64,000 bases of DNA from Mesorhizobium sp. Z1-4. GTDB lineage: Bacteria > Pseudomonadota > Alphaproteobacteria > Rhizobiales > Rhizobiaceae. Made by a program: the position numbers and the translations under genes. The DNA is taken from assembly GCF_004000235.1 (NCBI RefSeq), contig NZ_RCIO01000003.1:248373-312372 (forward strand), in the 5' to 3' direction. This document shows, one piece after another, positions 46,927-56,106 of this stretch; position 1 is the stretch's first letter, and each line of letters opens with the position of its first letter. Below the pieces are notes generated by a model that saw only the letters and a list, made by a program, of their open reading frames with translations, ran no database searches and was not told the DNA's origin.

Positions 46927-47976
46927 ATGACAGAACCGGTTTTCTTTGCGCTGGCGCGTACCTATTCGGTCGAGGAGATTGCAGCCTCGACCGGCGCCGC
47001 TTTGCGCGATGCTTCGCTCGGGCAGGTCGAAATTAGCGGTGTTGCGACTGCCTCGCAGGGGCGAACGGGCGCGCTGATCTTTATCGAAGACAAGCGCCTG
47101 GCCAATGATCTCGAGCGGACCGCCGCTTCGGCCGTTCTATGCCGCGCAGAGCTTGCGGACCGGGTGCCGGCCGGCGTAGCTGCGCTGGTAACGGAGAGGC
47201 CGCAGCTTGCCTTTGTCGCTGCGACAAGGCTGCTTTTTCCAAGCTCCATGCGACCCGGTGCGCTGACCGGTGAAACCGGCATATCGGCCTCCGCACATGT
47301 CAGCGAAGCCGCCCGGATCGAACCAGGTGCGATCATCGAGGCCAGCGCCGTCGTCGGGCCCGGCGCGGCCATAGGGGCGGGGACGGTTGTTGCCCCGGGC
47401 GCGGTGGTCGGGCCTCACTGCCAGATCGGCCGCGATTGCTATATCGGCCCGGGCGCCGCCGTTCAGTGCGCGTTTATCGGCGACCGCGTGATCATTCATG
47501 GCGGGGCACGCATCGGGCAGGACGGTTTCGGCTATGTGCCGGGTGCGCGTGGCGCCGAAAAAGTACCGCAGCTGGGGCGCGTGCTGGTTCAGGACGACGT
47601 CGAGATCGGCGCGAATTCCACGGTAGACCGGGGCGCGATCGGTGATACCGTGATCGGCCAGGGCAGCAAGATCGACAATCTCGTACAGATTGCCCACAAC
47701 GTTCTGATTGGCCGCTGCTGCCTCATTGCGGGTCAGTGCGGCATATCCGGCTCCGTAACGCTGGGGGATTTCGTTCAACTGGGCGGCGGCGTCGGGATCA
47801 AGGACCACCTGTCAGTGGGTACAGGTGCACAGATCGCGGCCGGTTCCGGCCTCATGTATGATGTGCCCGCAGGGGAAAAATGGGCCGGCCGGCCGGCGAG
47901 ACCCTATCGCGATCACTTCAGGGAAGTTATGGCGTTGAGATCGATGGGGAGCAAAAAACGCAGAGGCGACGACTAG
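46927..47976 (+). CDS. lpxD: UDP-3-O-acylglucosamine N-acyltransferase
   Basis: A 349-residue left-handed beta-helix enzyme that adds the second acyl chain in lipid A synthesis. The N-terminal uridine-binding domain is followed by hexapeptide repeats ([21 protein letters not shown]) and the catalytic histidine in [10 protein letters not shown] near residue 257. ATG 46927 ([17 protein letters not shown]) is chosen over a start 15 bp upstream because it fits the family and has GGAACGAG before it. One base separates its stop from fabZ. Confidence 0.96.
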   Translation: MTEPVFFALARTYSVEEIAASTGAALRDASLGQVEISGVATASQGRTGALIFIEDKRLANDLERTAASAVLCRAELADRVPAGVAALVTERPQLAFVAATRLLFPSSMRPGALTGETGISASAHVSEAARIEPGAIIEASAVVGPGAAIGAGTVVAPGAVVGPHCQIGRDCYIGPGAAVQCAFIGDRVIIHGGARIGQDGFGYVPGARGAEKVPQLGRVLVQDDVEIGANSTVDRGAIGDTVIGQGSKIDNLVQIAHNVLIGRCCLIAGQCGISGSVTLGDFVQLGGGVGIKDHLSVGTGAQIAAGSGLMYDVPAGEKWAGRPARPYRDHFREVMALRSMGSKKRRGDD

Positions 47977-47977
47977 A

Positions 47978-48448
47978 ATGAGCAGTGACACGAAAGAGCT
48001 TTCGACGCTGGACATTCAGAAGCTGCTCAAGCTTCTGCCGCATCGCTACCCGTTTCTTCTGGTCGACCGCATCGTGGAAGTCGATGGCGACGAATCGGCC
48101 ATCGGCATCAAAAATGTCACGATGAACGAACCGCATTTCACCGGGCACTTTCCGGACATGCCGGTGATGCCGGGCGTGCTGATCATCGAGGCCATGGCAC
48201 AGACGGCGGGCGCGATCTGCGTGAATGCCATGCAGGACGTCACCCGGCCGCCAGTGGTCTATTTCATGACCATTGACGGTGCCAAATTTCGCAGGCCGGT
48301 CGTTCCGGGAGATCAGCTGGAAATCCATGTGCGCAAGCTGAAGCAGCGCGGTTCGGTTTTCCGTTTCGGCTGCGAGGGCAAGGTGGCAGGCACCAAGGTT
48401 GCCGAGGCCGAAGTGTCGGCGATGGTGTCGTTTGACGATGGTCGCTAG
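47978..48448 (+). CDS. fabZ: 3-hydroxyacyl-ACP dehydratase FabZ
   Basis: A 156-residue hot-dog-fold dehydratase of fatty-acid elongation. The [20 protein letters not shown] motif lies near residues 24-43 and the catalytic His/Glu are in [23 protein letters not shown] near 60-82. It starts 1 bp after lpxD and overlaps lpxA by 11 bp. Confidence 0.97.
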   Translation: MSSDTKELSTLDIQKLLKLLPHRYPFLLVDRIVEVDGDESAIGIKNVTMNEPHFTGHFPDMPVMPGVLIIEAMAQTAGAICVNAMQDVTRPPVVYFMTIDGAKFRRPVVPGDQLEIHVRKLKQRGSVFRFGCEGKVAGTKVAEAEVSAMVSFDDGR

Positions 48449-49298
48449 CGGCAGCGGCAAGTCCGCCACAGGTCCGATTGTTCATGACTTGGCGGTTGTC
48501 GAACCGGGCGCGCAGCTGGCTGCCGGTGTCCGCATAGGGCCGTTCTGCCATGTCGGTGCAGACGTGAAGCTTGGCGAAGGCGTCGAGCTTGCCTCGCATG
48601 TCTCCATTGCCGGGGCGACGACAATCGGAGCGGGAACGCGAATTTCTCCCCATGCCGTGCTTGGAGGCGCGCCTCAGGATCTGCGGCACAAAGGTGGCCG
48701 TACCACGCTGGAGATCGGCCGTAACTGCGTCATTCGCGAATTCGCGACTGCCCATGCGGGGTCCACCAGCGGCCTGGGGGCGACGAAAATCGGCGATGAG
48801 TGCTTCCTTATGGCCTATTCGCATGTGGGCCACGACTGTACCGTCGGCGACAAGGTTATTCTGACAAATTGCGCGACGCTCGGCGGCCATTGCGAGGTGG
48901 GCGAGGGCGCAATCCTGTCCGGCCACACGGCCGTGCATCAGTTCGTGCGCATCGGCCATCACGCTTTCATTGCGGGCAATACTGCGGTCGGCGGTGACGT
49001 GATTCCGTTCGGTTTCGCACTGGGCACGCCAGCGAAACTGGTCGGCCTCAACATCATCGGCCTGCGCCGCGCCGGCGTGGAGCATTCCAGCGTCAGGGAA
49101 TTGCGGCGCGCCTACAAGGCACTGTTCGACCCTGCACGCCCGTTTGCGGACAATCTGAAAGCAGCCGCGCAGGAATTCGCCGGCAATGAGCGCGTTCTCG
49201 ACGTGGTCGGATTTCTGAGTGATCGCGGCAAGCGTGACTTCGTGCTGCCGCCGGTCGGCGGGCGAGGCGCGGAAGCGGCGCTGCTGGCGGAAGGCTGA
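48438..49298 (+). CDS. lpxA: UDP-N-acetylglucosamine acyltransferase
   Basis: A 286-residue left-handed beta-helix acyltransferase for the first step of lipid A synthesis. Hexapeptide repeats include [19 protein letters not shown], the catalytic histidine lies in [14 protein letters not shown] near residues 123-136, and the C-terminal helical part starts [22 protein letters not shown] 48438 overlaps the end of fabZ. In Rhizobiales lpxI and lpxB normally follow; here the next gene is gltA on the other strand. Confidence 0.96.
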   Translation: MVASGSGKSATGPIVHDLAVVEPGAQLAAGVRIGPFCHVGADVKLGEGVELASHVSIAGATTIGAGTRISPHAVLGGAPQDLRHKGGRTTLEIGRNCVIREFATAHAGSTSGLGATKIGDECFLMAYSHVGHDCTVGDKVILTNCATLGGHCEVGEGAILSGHTAVHQFVRIGHHAFIAGNTAVGGDVIPFGFALGTPAKLVGLNIIGLRRAGVEHSSVRELRRAYKALFDPARPFADNLKAAAQEFAGNERVLDVVGFLSDRGKRDFVLPPVGGRGAEAALLAEG

Positions 49299-49319
49299 CC
49301 GCGGACGGCTGAAACGAAA

Positions 49320-49340
49320 AGGCCGCGCTGTGCGCGGCCT
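49320..49340 (-). terminator. Terminator of gltA, also lying after lpxA
   Basis: Perfect 8-bp stem AGGCCGCG / CGCGGCCT with a 5-nt loop. On the minus strand it is followed by TTTTCGTTT, 24 bp after the gltA stop, so it mainly ends gltA; on the plus strand the following bases are only weakly T-rich. Confidence 0.75.
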
Positions 49341-49363
49341 CATTCCTATTCTGATGCCGCGGG

Positions 49364-50653
49364 CTAGCGGCGCGCGATCGGAACGTAGTCGCGCATCTGT
49401 TCGCCGGTGTAGAGCTGGCGCGGCCGGCCGATCTTCTGATGCGGGTCCTCGATCATTTCTTTCCACTGCGCAACCCAGCCGACGGTGCGGGCCACGGCAA
49501 ACAGCACGGTGAACATGGTGGTGGGGAAACCCAGCGCCTTCAGCGTGATGCCGGAGTAGAAATCGATGTTCGGGTAGAGCTTTTTCTCGATGAAGTACTC
49601 GTCGGTGAGCGCGATTTTTTCGAGCTCCATCGCGACGTCCAGAAGCGGATCGTCCTTGATGCCGAGCTCACCCAGAACCTCATGCGTGGTCTTCTGCATG
49701 ATCTTGGCGCGCGGGTCGTAGTTCTTGTAGACGCGGTGACCAAAGCCCATCAGGCGGAACGGATCGTCGCGATCCTTGGCGCGGTCGATGAATTCAGGAA
49801 TGCGGTCGACCGAGCCGATTTCGGCGAGCATGTTAAGCGCGGCCTCGTTTGCTCCGCCATGCGCCGGGCCCCACAGGCAAGCGATGCCCGCTGCGATGCA
49901 CGCGAACGGATTCGCACCCGACGAACCTGCAAGCCGGACAGTTGAGGTCGATGCGTTCTGTTCATGGTCCGCATGCAGGATGAAGATGCGTTCCATGGCA
50001 CGCGCCAGAACGGGATTGACCGTGTAGTCCTCGCACGGAACCGCGAAGCACATGTGCAGGAAGTTCGCGGCGTAGTTGAGCTCGTTGCGCGGGTAAACGA
50101 AGGGCTGGCCGATATGGTATTTGTAGGCCATTGCCGCGATCGTCGGCATCTTCGCGATCATGCGGATAGACGCCACCATGCGCTGGTGCGGGTCCGAAAT
50201 ATCGGTCGAGTCGTGATAGAAGGCGGAGAGGGCGCCAACCACGCCGCACATGACGGCCATCGGATGCGCGTCGCGGCGGAAGCCGGTGAAAAAGCGCGAC
50301 ATCTGCTCGTGCACCATGGTGTGGCGCGTCACGCGGTAGTCGAAATCTTCTTTCTGGGCCTTGGTGGGCAAGTCGCCGTACAGAAGCAGGTAACAGACTT
50401 CGAGGAAATCGCCGTGCTCGGCAAGCTGATCGATCGGATAGCCGCGGTGTAAGAGAACACCTTCGTCGCCATCGATATAGGTGATGCCGGATTCGCAGCT
50501 CGCGGTCGAGGTGAAGCCGGGATCGTATGTGAACATCCCGGTGTCACGGTAGAGCGCACCGATATCGATGACGTCGGGGCCAACTGTCCCCTCGCGGACC
50601 TTAAATTCGGTTTTCTTGTTGTCGAAAACCAGTGATGCGGCCGATCCCGTCAT
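49364..50653 (-). CDS. gltA: Citrate synthase
   Basis: A 429-residue type II (hexameric) citrate synthase. Catalytic residues are visible: His in [11 protein letters not shown] near residue 269, His in [15 protein letters not shown] near 310, and Asp in PNIDFYSG near 367. ATG 50653 ([17 protein letters not shown]) is used; the longer frame has no family support. The start region follows a run with GAGAGG. Upstream, near 50771-50797, a duplicated TGCATTGCAAC motif may be a regulatory site. It lies 156 bp after gltX on the same strand. Confidence 0.97.
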   Translation of the reverse strand: MTGSAASLVFDNKKTEFKVREGTVGPDVIDIGALYRDTGMFTYDPGFTSTASCESGITYIDGDEGVLLHRGYPIDQLAEHGDFLEVCYLLLYGDLPTKAQKEDFDYRVTRHTMVHEQMSRFFTGFRRDAHPMAVMCGVVGALSAFYHDSTDISDPHQRMVASIRMIAKMPTIAAMAYKYHIGQPFVYPRNELNYAANFLHMCFAVPCEDYTVNPVLARAMERIFILHADHEQNASTSTVRLAGSSGANPFACIAAGIACLWGPAHGGANEAALNMLAEIGSVDRIPEFIDRAKDRDDPFRLMGFGHRVYKNYDPRAKIMQKTTHEVLGELGIKDDPLLDVAMELEKIALTDEYFIEKKLYPNIDFYSGITLKALGFPTTMFTVLFAVARTVGWVAQWKEMIEDPHQKIGRPRQLYTGEQMRDYVPIARR

Positions 50654-50770
50654 GGTGCTACCTCTCAAATTCTCGTTTTTCCCGGAAAGCGCGGGTACCT
50701 CTGACCGAGGTCGCGAGCGCGCTTTAGCTACCGCATTTGGGCGGCACTGCCAAGCACGCCAAACGGCTAT

Positions 50771-50797
50771 GTTGCATTGCAACTTCTGCATTGCAAC
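50771..50797. promoter_or_regulatory. Duplicated TGCATTGCAAC motif upstream of gltA
   Basis: GTTGCATTGCAAC (50771-50783) is a perfect palindrome about one central base, and TGCATTGCAAC recurs at 50787-50797, 14 bp further on. Both carry a TGC-N3-GCA core. They lie about 120-145 bp before the gltA start. Function is inference. Confidence 0.5.
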
Positions 50798-50809
50798 AAG
50801 CGACAGTCT

Positions 50810-52234
50810 TCAGGCTGCCGCCTGATCGGCTATGCGGGCCAGGCTTTCGTCGCGTCCGAGTACTATAAGCACATCGAACACACCGGGCGACGTGGCCCGC
50901 CCGGTAAGTGCCGCGCGCAATGGCTGAGCCACCTTGCCGAGTTTCAAGTCCGCATGTTCGGCATGGGCGCGCACGATCTGCTCCAGCGTCTGCGCATCCC
51001 AGGCGGGAGCCTGGTCAAGTTTCGGCAGCAGCTCACTCAGGAGGGTGCGTGCGGCGCTGTCCAGAATGCCTTCGGCTTTTTCGTCCAGAGCAAGGGGCCG
51101 CGCGGCGAACAGAAATCCGGTGCTGTCGGCCAACTCCACCAGCGTCTTGGCGCGCTCCTTCAGGCCGGGCATCGCCTGGAGGAGCTGGGCCTTGCGCTGC
51201 TCGGTCATGCCGGCGAGCAGCAATTCGCCGCCTTCCAGGAATGGCAGCGTGTCGATGAGGGCGGCAAGCAGCTCCTCATCGTCCATCCCGCGCATATGAA
51301 TGCCGTTGAGCGCCTCGAGTTTCTTGAAATCGAAGCGCGCCGCGCCCTTGTTGATATCTTCGATCTCGAACCAGCCAATCATGTCGCCGATCGACATCAC
51401 CTCGTCGTCGCCGTGGCTCCAGCCGAGCCGGGCGAGGTAGTTGCACAGAGCATGCGGCAGGTAGCCCATGGCGCGGTAGGCTTCCACTCCGAGTGCGCCA
51501 TGGCGTTTCGAGAGCTTTGCTCCGTCCGGTCCATGGATAAGCGGTACATGCGCCATCACGGGGATATCCCAGCCCATGGCGTCGTAGATAATCTGCTGGC
51601 GCGCGGCATTAGTGAGGTGGTCGTCACCGCGGATGATGTGCGTGACGCCCATGTCGTGATCGTCGACAACGACCGCATGCATATAGGTCGGGTTACCGTC
51701 CGAGCGCAGGATGATGAAATCGTCGAGATCCTTGTTGGGAAAGCAAACATCTCCCTGGACCCGGTCGCGGACGACCGTTTCGCCATCCTGCGGCGCCTTG
51801 ATGCGCACCACAGGTTTCACACCTGCGGGCGCTTCGGCAGGGTCCCTGTCGCGCCAGCGGCCGTCGTAACGCGGCGGGCGGCCCTCCGCGCGGGCCTTTT
51901 CGCGCATTTCGGCAAGCTCGTCCTGGCTTGCATAACAATGATAAGCCTTGCCGCGCGCAACCAGTTCCTGCGCCACTTCGCGATGCCGGTCGGCACGCGC
52001 GAATTGCGAGATCGGCTCCTCGTCCGCCTCCAGCCCGAGCCATTTCAGGCCATCGAGGATTGCCGCGGTCGCTGCGTCGGTCGAGCGCTCGCGGTCGGTA
52101 TCCTCGATGCGCAGGAGCATCTTGCCGCCTGTGTGGCGCGCGTAGAGCCAGTTGAACAGCGCAGTGCGTGCGCCGCCGATGTGAAGGAAGCCCGTTGGCG
52201 AGGGGGCAAAGCGAGTGACAACGGGGTTGGGCAT
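50810..52234 (-). CDS. gltX: Glutamyl-tRNA synthetase
   Basis: A 474-residue class I aminoacyl-tRNA synthetase. The HIGH-like motif is [19 protein letters not shown] near residues 10-28 and the KMSKS-like motif is AKLSKRHGA near 241-249. ATG 52234 ([15 protein letters not shown]) is used, the longer frame being unsupported. With GatCA present the enzyme is expected to be non-discriminating and also charge tRNA(Gln), but sequence alone does not prove this. A second gltX may exist in the genome. Confidence 0.97.
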   Translation of the reverse strand: MPNPVVTRFAPSPTGFLHIGGARTALFNWLYARHTGGKMLLRIEDTDRERSTDAATAAILDGLKWLGLEADEEPISQFARADRHREVAQELVARGKAYHCYASQDELAEMREKARAEGRPPRYDGRWRDRDPAEAPAGVKPVVRIKAPQDGETVVRDRVQGDVCFPNKDLDDFIILRSDGNPTYMHAVVVDDHDMGVTHIIRGDDHLTNAARQQIIYDAMGWDIPVMAHVPLIHGPDGAKLSKRHGALGVEAYRAMGYLPHALCNYLARLGWSHGDDEVMSIGDMIGWFEIEDINKGAARFDFKKLEALNGIHMRGMDDEELLAALIDTLPFLEGGELLLAGMTEQRKAQLLQAMPGLKERAKTLVELADSTGFLFAARPLALDEKAEGILDSAARTLLSELLPKLDQAPAWDAQTLEQIVRAHAEHADLKLGKVAQPLRAALTGRATSPGVFDVLIVLGRDESLARIADQAAA

Positions 52235-52340
52235 GATCAATCCTGGCTGATGCGCAGTGTCCGCGCGAAGTGGCGTTTCGAGCCGGTTCATGTAGCATAG
52301 GTCCATTGGGGCGCAAGCTTTGGACGGACGGTCTGCCTGT

Positions 52341-54665
52341 ATGGAAGGCGAACGGACGGCGGGCGCCCATGACGAACGCCTGATATTTAACGCAGCCGAC
52401 GACCTGTCCGTGGCGCTGCCTGCACCAGCTGGCGCCGGGTCTCGCGCCACGACGCGCATCGGCGCAGGATCGGTTGGTGTGCGGGGTGCGGTCACGGCAT
52501 TGCGCAGGCCGATTGCCTCGGCGCTGGAAACCGAGCGCGACTTCGGCACCGGTTTTGTCGCCATGCCAGTATTGCTGGCGGCCGGCGCGGTGACCTATTT
52601 CTGCCTGCCGAAAGAACCAAACCTGATGCTGATTGTCGCTGCGGCGTTGGTCGTTGGCTGTGCGACGGCCCTGGTTCGAAGGGTCCAGTGGATGCGTGCT
52701 GCCGGGCTCGCGGCCCTTTCGGTACTGGCCGGCGTGCTGGCCGGATCGGTCGAGACCCGGCGGCATTCCACACAGATGATGGGCTCGGGCATATCCACGC
52801 ACGTTACCGGCAGGGTTGCGTCAATCGAGTTGCGCGCGAACGGGCGAACCAGGCTTACAATTGAGGTTGTTGCGACCGAAAGACCGCGGCTGCGCTATGC
52901 GCCGGATCGTATCCGGGCGACGGCGGGCGATGTGCCCGGCGGCCTTGTCCCGGGGGACGGTGTGACTGGGGTCGTGCGGCTGCTTTCGCCATCCGGCCCG
53001 GCCCGTCCATACGGCTACGATTTCACGTTTGAAAACTATTTCGACGGTATCGGGGCGAACGGCTTCTTCCTCTCCGGCCCGTTCAAGGCGCAGGTGCGGG
53101 GGCCCGTTCCCACCGAAATTGCGATCCTGGCATGGGTGGAGCGGCAGCGGCTTAAGCTCTCGGCCCGTATCCGCGATCGCATTTCGGGGCCCGAGGGCGA
53201 GGTGGCCTCGGCACTCGTCGCCGGCGTGCGCGGCGGTATTCCAGAACATGTCACGGAAGCGCTACGCAAGACGGGCCTTGCACATATTCTGGCTATTTCG
53301 GGTCTGCACATGGCGTTGGTCGCGGGCACGGTGGTTGGGGCGATACGGCTGGCGTTTGCGCTTTTTCCAGCATTTTCATCGCGGCATCCGGTAAAAAAAT
53401 ATGCTGCTGCCGGCGGGCTTCTGGCCCTGACACTTTATCTCGTCATCTCGGGCGCGGCGGTCGCGGCACAGCGAGCCTATGTGATGTTTGCGGTCATGCT
53501 GGTCGCGGTGATGTTCGACCGGGCGGCACTCACCATGCGCAATCTGGCGATTGCCGCCGTCATCATCCTAACCGTTGCGCCGCATGAGGTGATGGGGCCG
53601 AGCTTCCAGATGTCATTTGCGGCGACCGCGGCGCTGATCGGCGCATATGGCTGGTATTCCGAACGCCGCCGGCGGCGGCCTGGCGGCTGGGCGCGGCTGT
53701 CGCCATTCGCCAACGCTCTCAGACTGACCGGATTGTTTTTTGCCGGCCTGGCTGCAACCTCGATCATTGCAGGGCTTGCGACGGGACTGTTCGCGGCATG
53801 GCACTTCCAGCGGATCGCGCCGCTCGGGCTGTTCGCGAACCTTGCCGCCATGCCGGTTGTGACAATTGTCGTGATGCCTTGCGCGGTTGCCGGCGTGCTG
53901 GCGATGCCGCTTGGCCTTGACGGCCTTTTCTTTACGGGAATGGGCAAGGGGCTGGCATTGGTCATAACCGTTGCCGAATGGCTGGCGGGCCATTCGCCTG
54001 TGGATGTGGTCGGTGCCGTGCCGCCGCTTGCGGTTGTTCTACTGGCTATGGCGGTGGTGCTGACCACGTGGTTGAGGGCGATCGCGCTACCCTTCGCTGC
54101 CGCCGGCCTGGCTCTCATCCTGATGCGGGATTCGCCCGACATGCTGATTTCGGAAGACGCCAGGCTGGTCGCCATAACGCTTTCCGACGGCGGGCTGGCC
54201 GTTAACACCAAGCGCCCTTCAGCCTTCACGCTGGGCATCTGGACGGCGGCTCTGAATGCCGGCACGGCCGTAAAGCCGCAAAGTTCGACTGAGGTTTTGC
54301 CTGCCCCGGCAGGCACAGGGTTCAGATGCGCAGGCGATGTGTGTGTTGCAACGCATGAAAGCGGGGCTGTGGTGGCACATGCCAGGTCCGCGTCGGCTGC
54401 ATCGCCGTTGTGCGCTACCGCAATTCTCATGGTCATCGACGATGCGACTGCGGAAGGTGTGTGCGCGCATACACATACAAAGGTAGTGACCAAACGCGAT
54501 CTGGCTTTGCGGGGCAGTGCTGAAGTGCGCTTCCGCAATGGCGCCGCAGGCCTCAGCCATGCCATCGGCCCGCAATTGCGCCCATGGCATGCGCACAGGA
54601 TTTACTCACGCGAGGCGAGGGGGCTGCCGCCTTACAGACGGCAGCAAGACGCAGCCGGTCAGTAG
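52341..54665 (+). CDS. comEC: ComEC/Rec2 family DNA channel protein
   Basis: A polytopic membrane protein of about 774 residues, proposed to pass single-stranded DNA across the inner membrane. It shows an N-terminal DUF4131 region, then the Competence core with [18 protein letters not shown] (the conserved SGLH motif) and [19 protein letters not shown]. The C-terminal part after about residue 580 should hold a metallo-beta-lactamase domain in the long family form, but no HxHxDH is present. ATG 52341 ([13 protein letters not shown]) is preferred to TTG 52320. It converges on lexA and overlaps it by 7 bp. Confidence 0.9.
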   Translation: MEGERTAGAHDERLIFNAADDLSVALPAPAGAGSRATTRIGAGSVGVRGAVTALRRPIASALETERDFGTGFVAMPVLLAAGAVTYFCLPKEPNLMLIVAAALVVGCATALVRRVQWMRAAGLAALSVLAGVLAGSVETRRHSTQMMGSGISTHVTGRVASIELRANGRTRLTIEVVATERPRLRYAPDRIRATAGDVPGGLVPGDGVTGVVRLLSPSGPARPYGYDFTFENYFDGIGANGFFLSGPFKAQVRGPVPTEIAILAWVERQRLKLSARIRDRISGPEGEVASALVAGVRGGIPEHVTEALRKTGLAHILAISGLHMALVAGTVVGAIRLAFALFPAFSSRHPVKKYAAAGGLLALTLYLVISGAAVAAQRAYVMFAVMLVAVMFDRAALTMRNLAIAAVIILTVAPHEVMGPSFQMSFAATAALIGAYGWYSERRRRRPGGWARLSPFANALRLTGLFFAGLAATSIIAGLATGLFAAWHFQRIAPLGLFANLAAMPVVTIVVMPCAVAGVLAMPLGLDGLFFTGMGKGLALVITVAEWLAGHSPVDVVGAVPPLAVVLLAMAVVLTTWLRAIALPFAAAGLALILMRDSPDMLISEDARLVAITLSDGGLAVNTKRPSAFTLGIWTAALNAGTAVKPQSSTEVLPAPAGTGFRCAGDVCVATHESGAVVAHARSASAASPLCATAILMVIDDATAEGVCAHTHTKVVTKRDLALRGSAEVRFRNGAAGLSHAIGPQLRPWHAHRIYSREARGLPPYRRQQDAAGQ

Positions 54666-55369
54666 CGGCGGATAAGACCGACGAGGCGCCCTTGCACCTT
54701 GACCCTGTCGGGCCCGAAGATGCGCGTTTCGTATGCGGGGTTGGCGGCCTCAAGTGCGATTGAAGCACCCTTGCGGCGGAAGCGCTTCAGCGTCGCTTCT
54801 TCATCATCCACCAGCGCCACGACGATCTCGCCGGGATTTGCCGTCTGCGTATTGCGGATGACAACGGTATCGCCGTCGAAGATACCCGCATCGACCATCG
54901 AATCGCCTCGGACCTCAAGCGCGTAGTGGTCGCCGCCGGAAATCATGTCGGGCGGCACGGAGATCGAATGCGTCTGGTGCTGGATCGCTTCGATCGGGAC
55001 GCCGGCGGCGATGCGGCCCATGACAGGCACAGAGATCGCGGCATTCCCATCGTCATCGTTGCTGGCAGCCGGAACGCGCGAGGGCGCCTTGCCAAGGCTG
55101 CCTTCGATAACACTAGGCGAAAAACGTCTGGCGGCATTGAGGCCAGGCGCGATGGAGTCGGGCAGCCGCAAAACCTCGAGTGCGCGTGCCCGGTTGGGCA
55201 GGCGGCGGATGAACCCGCGTTCCTCGAGCGCCGTAATCAGCCGGTGGATGCCTGATTTGGAGGCCAGATCGAGCGCTTCCTTCATCTCGTCGAAAGAAGG
55301 CGGGATACCGGTTTCCTTGAGCCGCTCATGAATGAACAGCAGAAGCTCGTGCTGTTTGCGCGTCAACAT
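54659..55369 (-). CDS. lexA: SOS-response repressor LexA
   Basis: A 236-residue repressor with an N-terminal winged helix ([41 protein letters not shown]) and a C-terminal S24 self-cleaving domain. The Ala-Gly cleavage site is in [11 protein letters not shown] near residue 122, the catalytic Ser in [14 protein letters not shown] near 156 and Lys in EEATLKRF near 194. ATG 55369 is the family start. A LexA box lies 66 bp upstream, so it represses itself. Next to comEC as in relatives. Confidence 0.97.
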   Translation of the reverse strand: MLTRKQHELLLFIHERLKETGIPPSFDEMKEALDLASKSGIHRLITALEERGFIRRLPNRARALEVLRLPDSIAPGLNAARRFSPSVIEGSLGKAPSRVPAASNDDDGNAAISVPVMGRIAAGVPIEAIQHQTHSISVPPDMISGGDHYALEVRGDSMVDAGIFDGDTVVIRNTQTANPGEIVVALVDDEEATLKRFRRKGASIALEAANPAYETRIFGPDRVKVQGRLVGLIRRY

Positions 55370-55434
55370 TGTCCGTCCCCTGAACCAGTTCAGCCGGGAA
55401 TCACCGGCAAACAAAACCAGAACAATCACTATAT

Positions 55435-55449
55435 GTTCCAGTCTTGTTC
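55435..55449. promoter_or_regulatory. LexA operator (SOS box) upstream of lexA
   Basis: GTTC at 55435-55438, seven bases, GTTC at 55446-55449: the direct-repeat GTTC-N7-GTTC motif known for alphaproteobacterial LexA. Confidence 0.85.
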
Positions 55450-55646
55450 CGCAACCGTTTAATTTTTGGTGAAGGGCATATGGCGGCCGGAATCGGCCGT
55501 CGCTGGACTTTGACAGGGGGCAACGGCATGAGGCCGTGTTAGAGCGACGCGGTCGAAAGCAGTTTCAGCCTCGATACGTTCAAAGCTTATTCGGCTGCGT
55601 GTGAGCTACCGGGTCGGCAGCCACCGATCCGCTACCCGCAGCGCAA

Positions 55647-56057
55647 CTAACCGTCGTTCTCGGTGTCGATCTCCGCAAACACCGCCTGCGCCGATCGCAT
55701 TGCGTCAAGCGAGGCCGGAACGCCGCAATAGATCGCGCCCTGAAGGATGATTTCCACTATCTCTTCGCGGGTGATGCCGTTGTTGAGCGCACCGCGCACA
55801 TGCAGCTTGAATTCGGCCGAGCGGTTCAGGGCCATTATCATACCGAGATTCAGAACACTGCGCATGCGACGCTCAAGGCCGGGGCGGCCCCAGATTTCGC
55901 CCCAACACCACTCAGTGATCAGCTTCTGCAGCGGCGCGGAGGTGTCATCTGCACTGGTCAGGGACCGGTCGACATATTTGTCGCCCAGCACTTCACGGCG
56001 AATCTGGAGTCCCTTGTCGAACCGCTCCCCCTGAAAATCCGGATGTCTGGTATTCAT
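55647..56057 (-). CDS. Carboxymuconolactone decarboxylase-like protein
   Basis: A 136-residue protein of the AhpD/carboxymuconolactone decarboxylase family, with ITEWCWGEIWGRPGLERRMRSVLNLGMI near residues 47-74 and LHVRGALNNGITREEIVEIILQGAIYCGVPASLDAMRSA near 85-123, which matches the gamma-CMD branch. It contains no AhpD CxxC pair. ATG 56057 (MNTRHPDF) has GGAAGGAAG upstream; ATG 56078 is an alternative. It follows the pyridoxine oxidase gene by 49 bp. No CMD-type step exists in known vitamin B6 degradation, so its role in the cluster is unknown. Confidence 0.85.
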   Translation of the reverse strand: MNTRHPDFQGERFDKGLQIRREVLGDKYVDRSLTSADDTSAPLQKLITEWCWGEIWGRPGLERRMRSVLNLGMIMALNRSAEFKLHVRGALNNGITREEIVEIILQGAIYCGVPASLDAMRSAQAVFAEIDTENDG

Positions 56058-56106
56058 TGCATCTTCCTTCCTGCTCATTTGGGCCTGCGGATGCGGCCTG
56101 ATGCCG

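Noticed and set aside
50777-52300. Plus-strand frame of 507 codons
   Set aside because: Antisense shadow of gltX.
55560-55640. Possible C-terminal remnant of a gene on the minus strand
   Set aside because: Short frames ending near 55585 resemble common C-termini, but none extends far enough to identify a gene.
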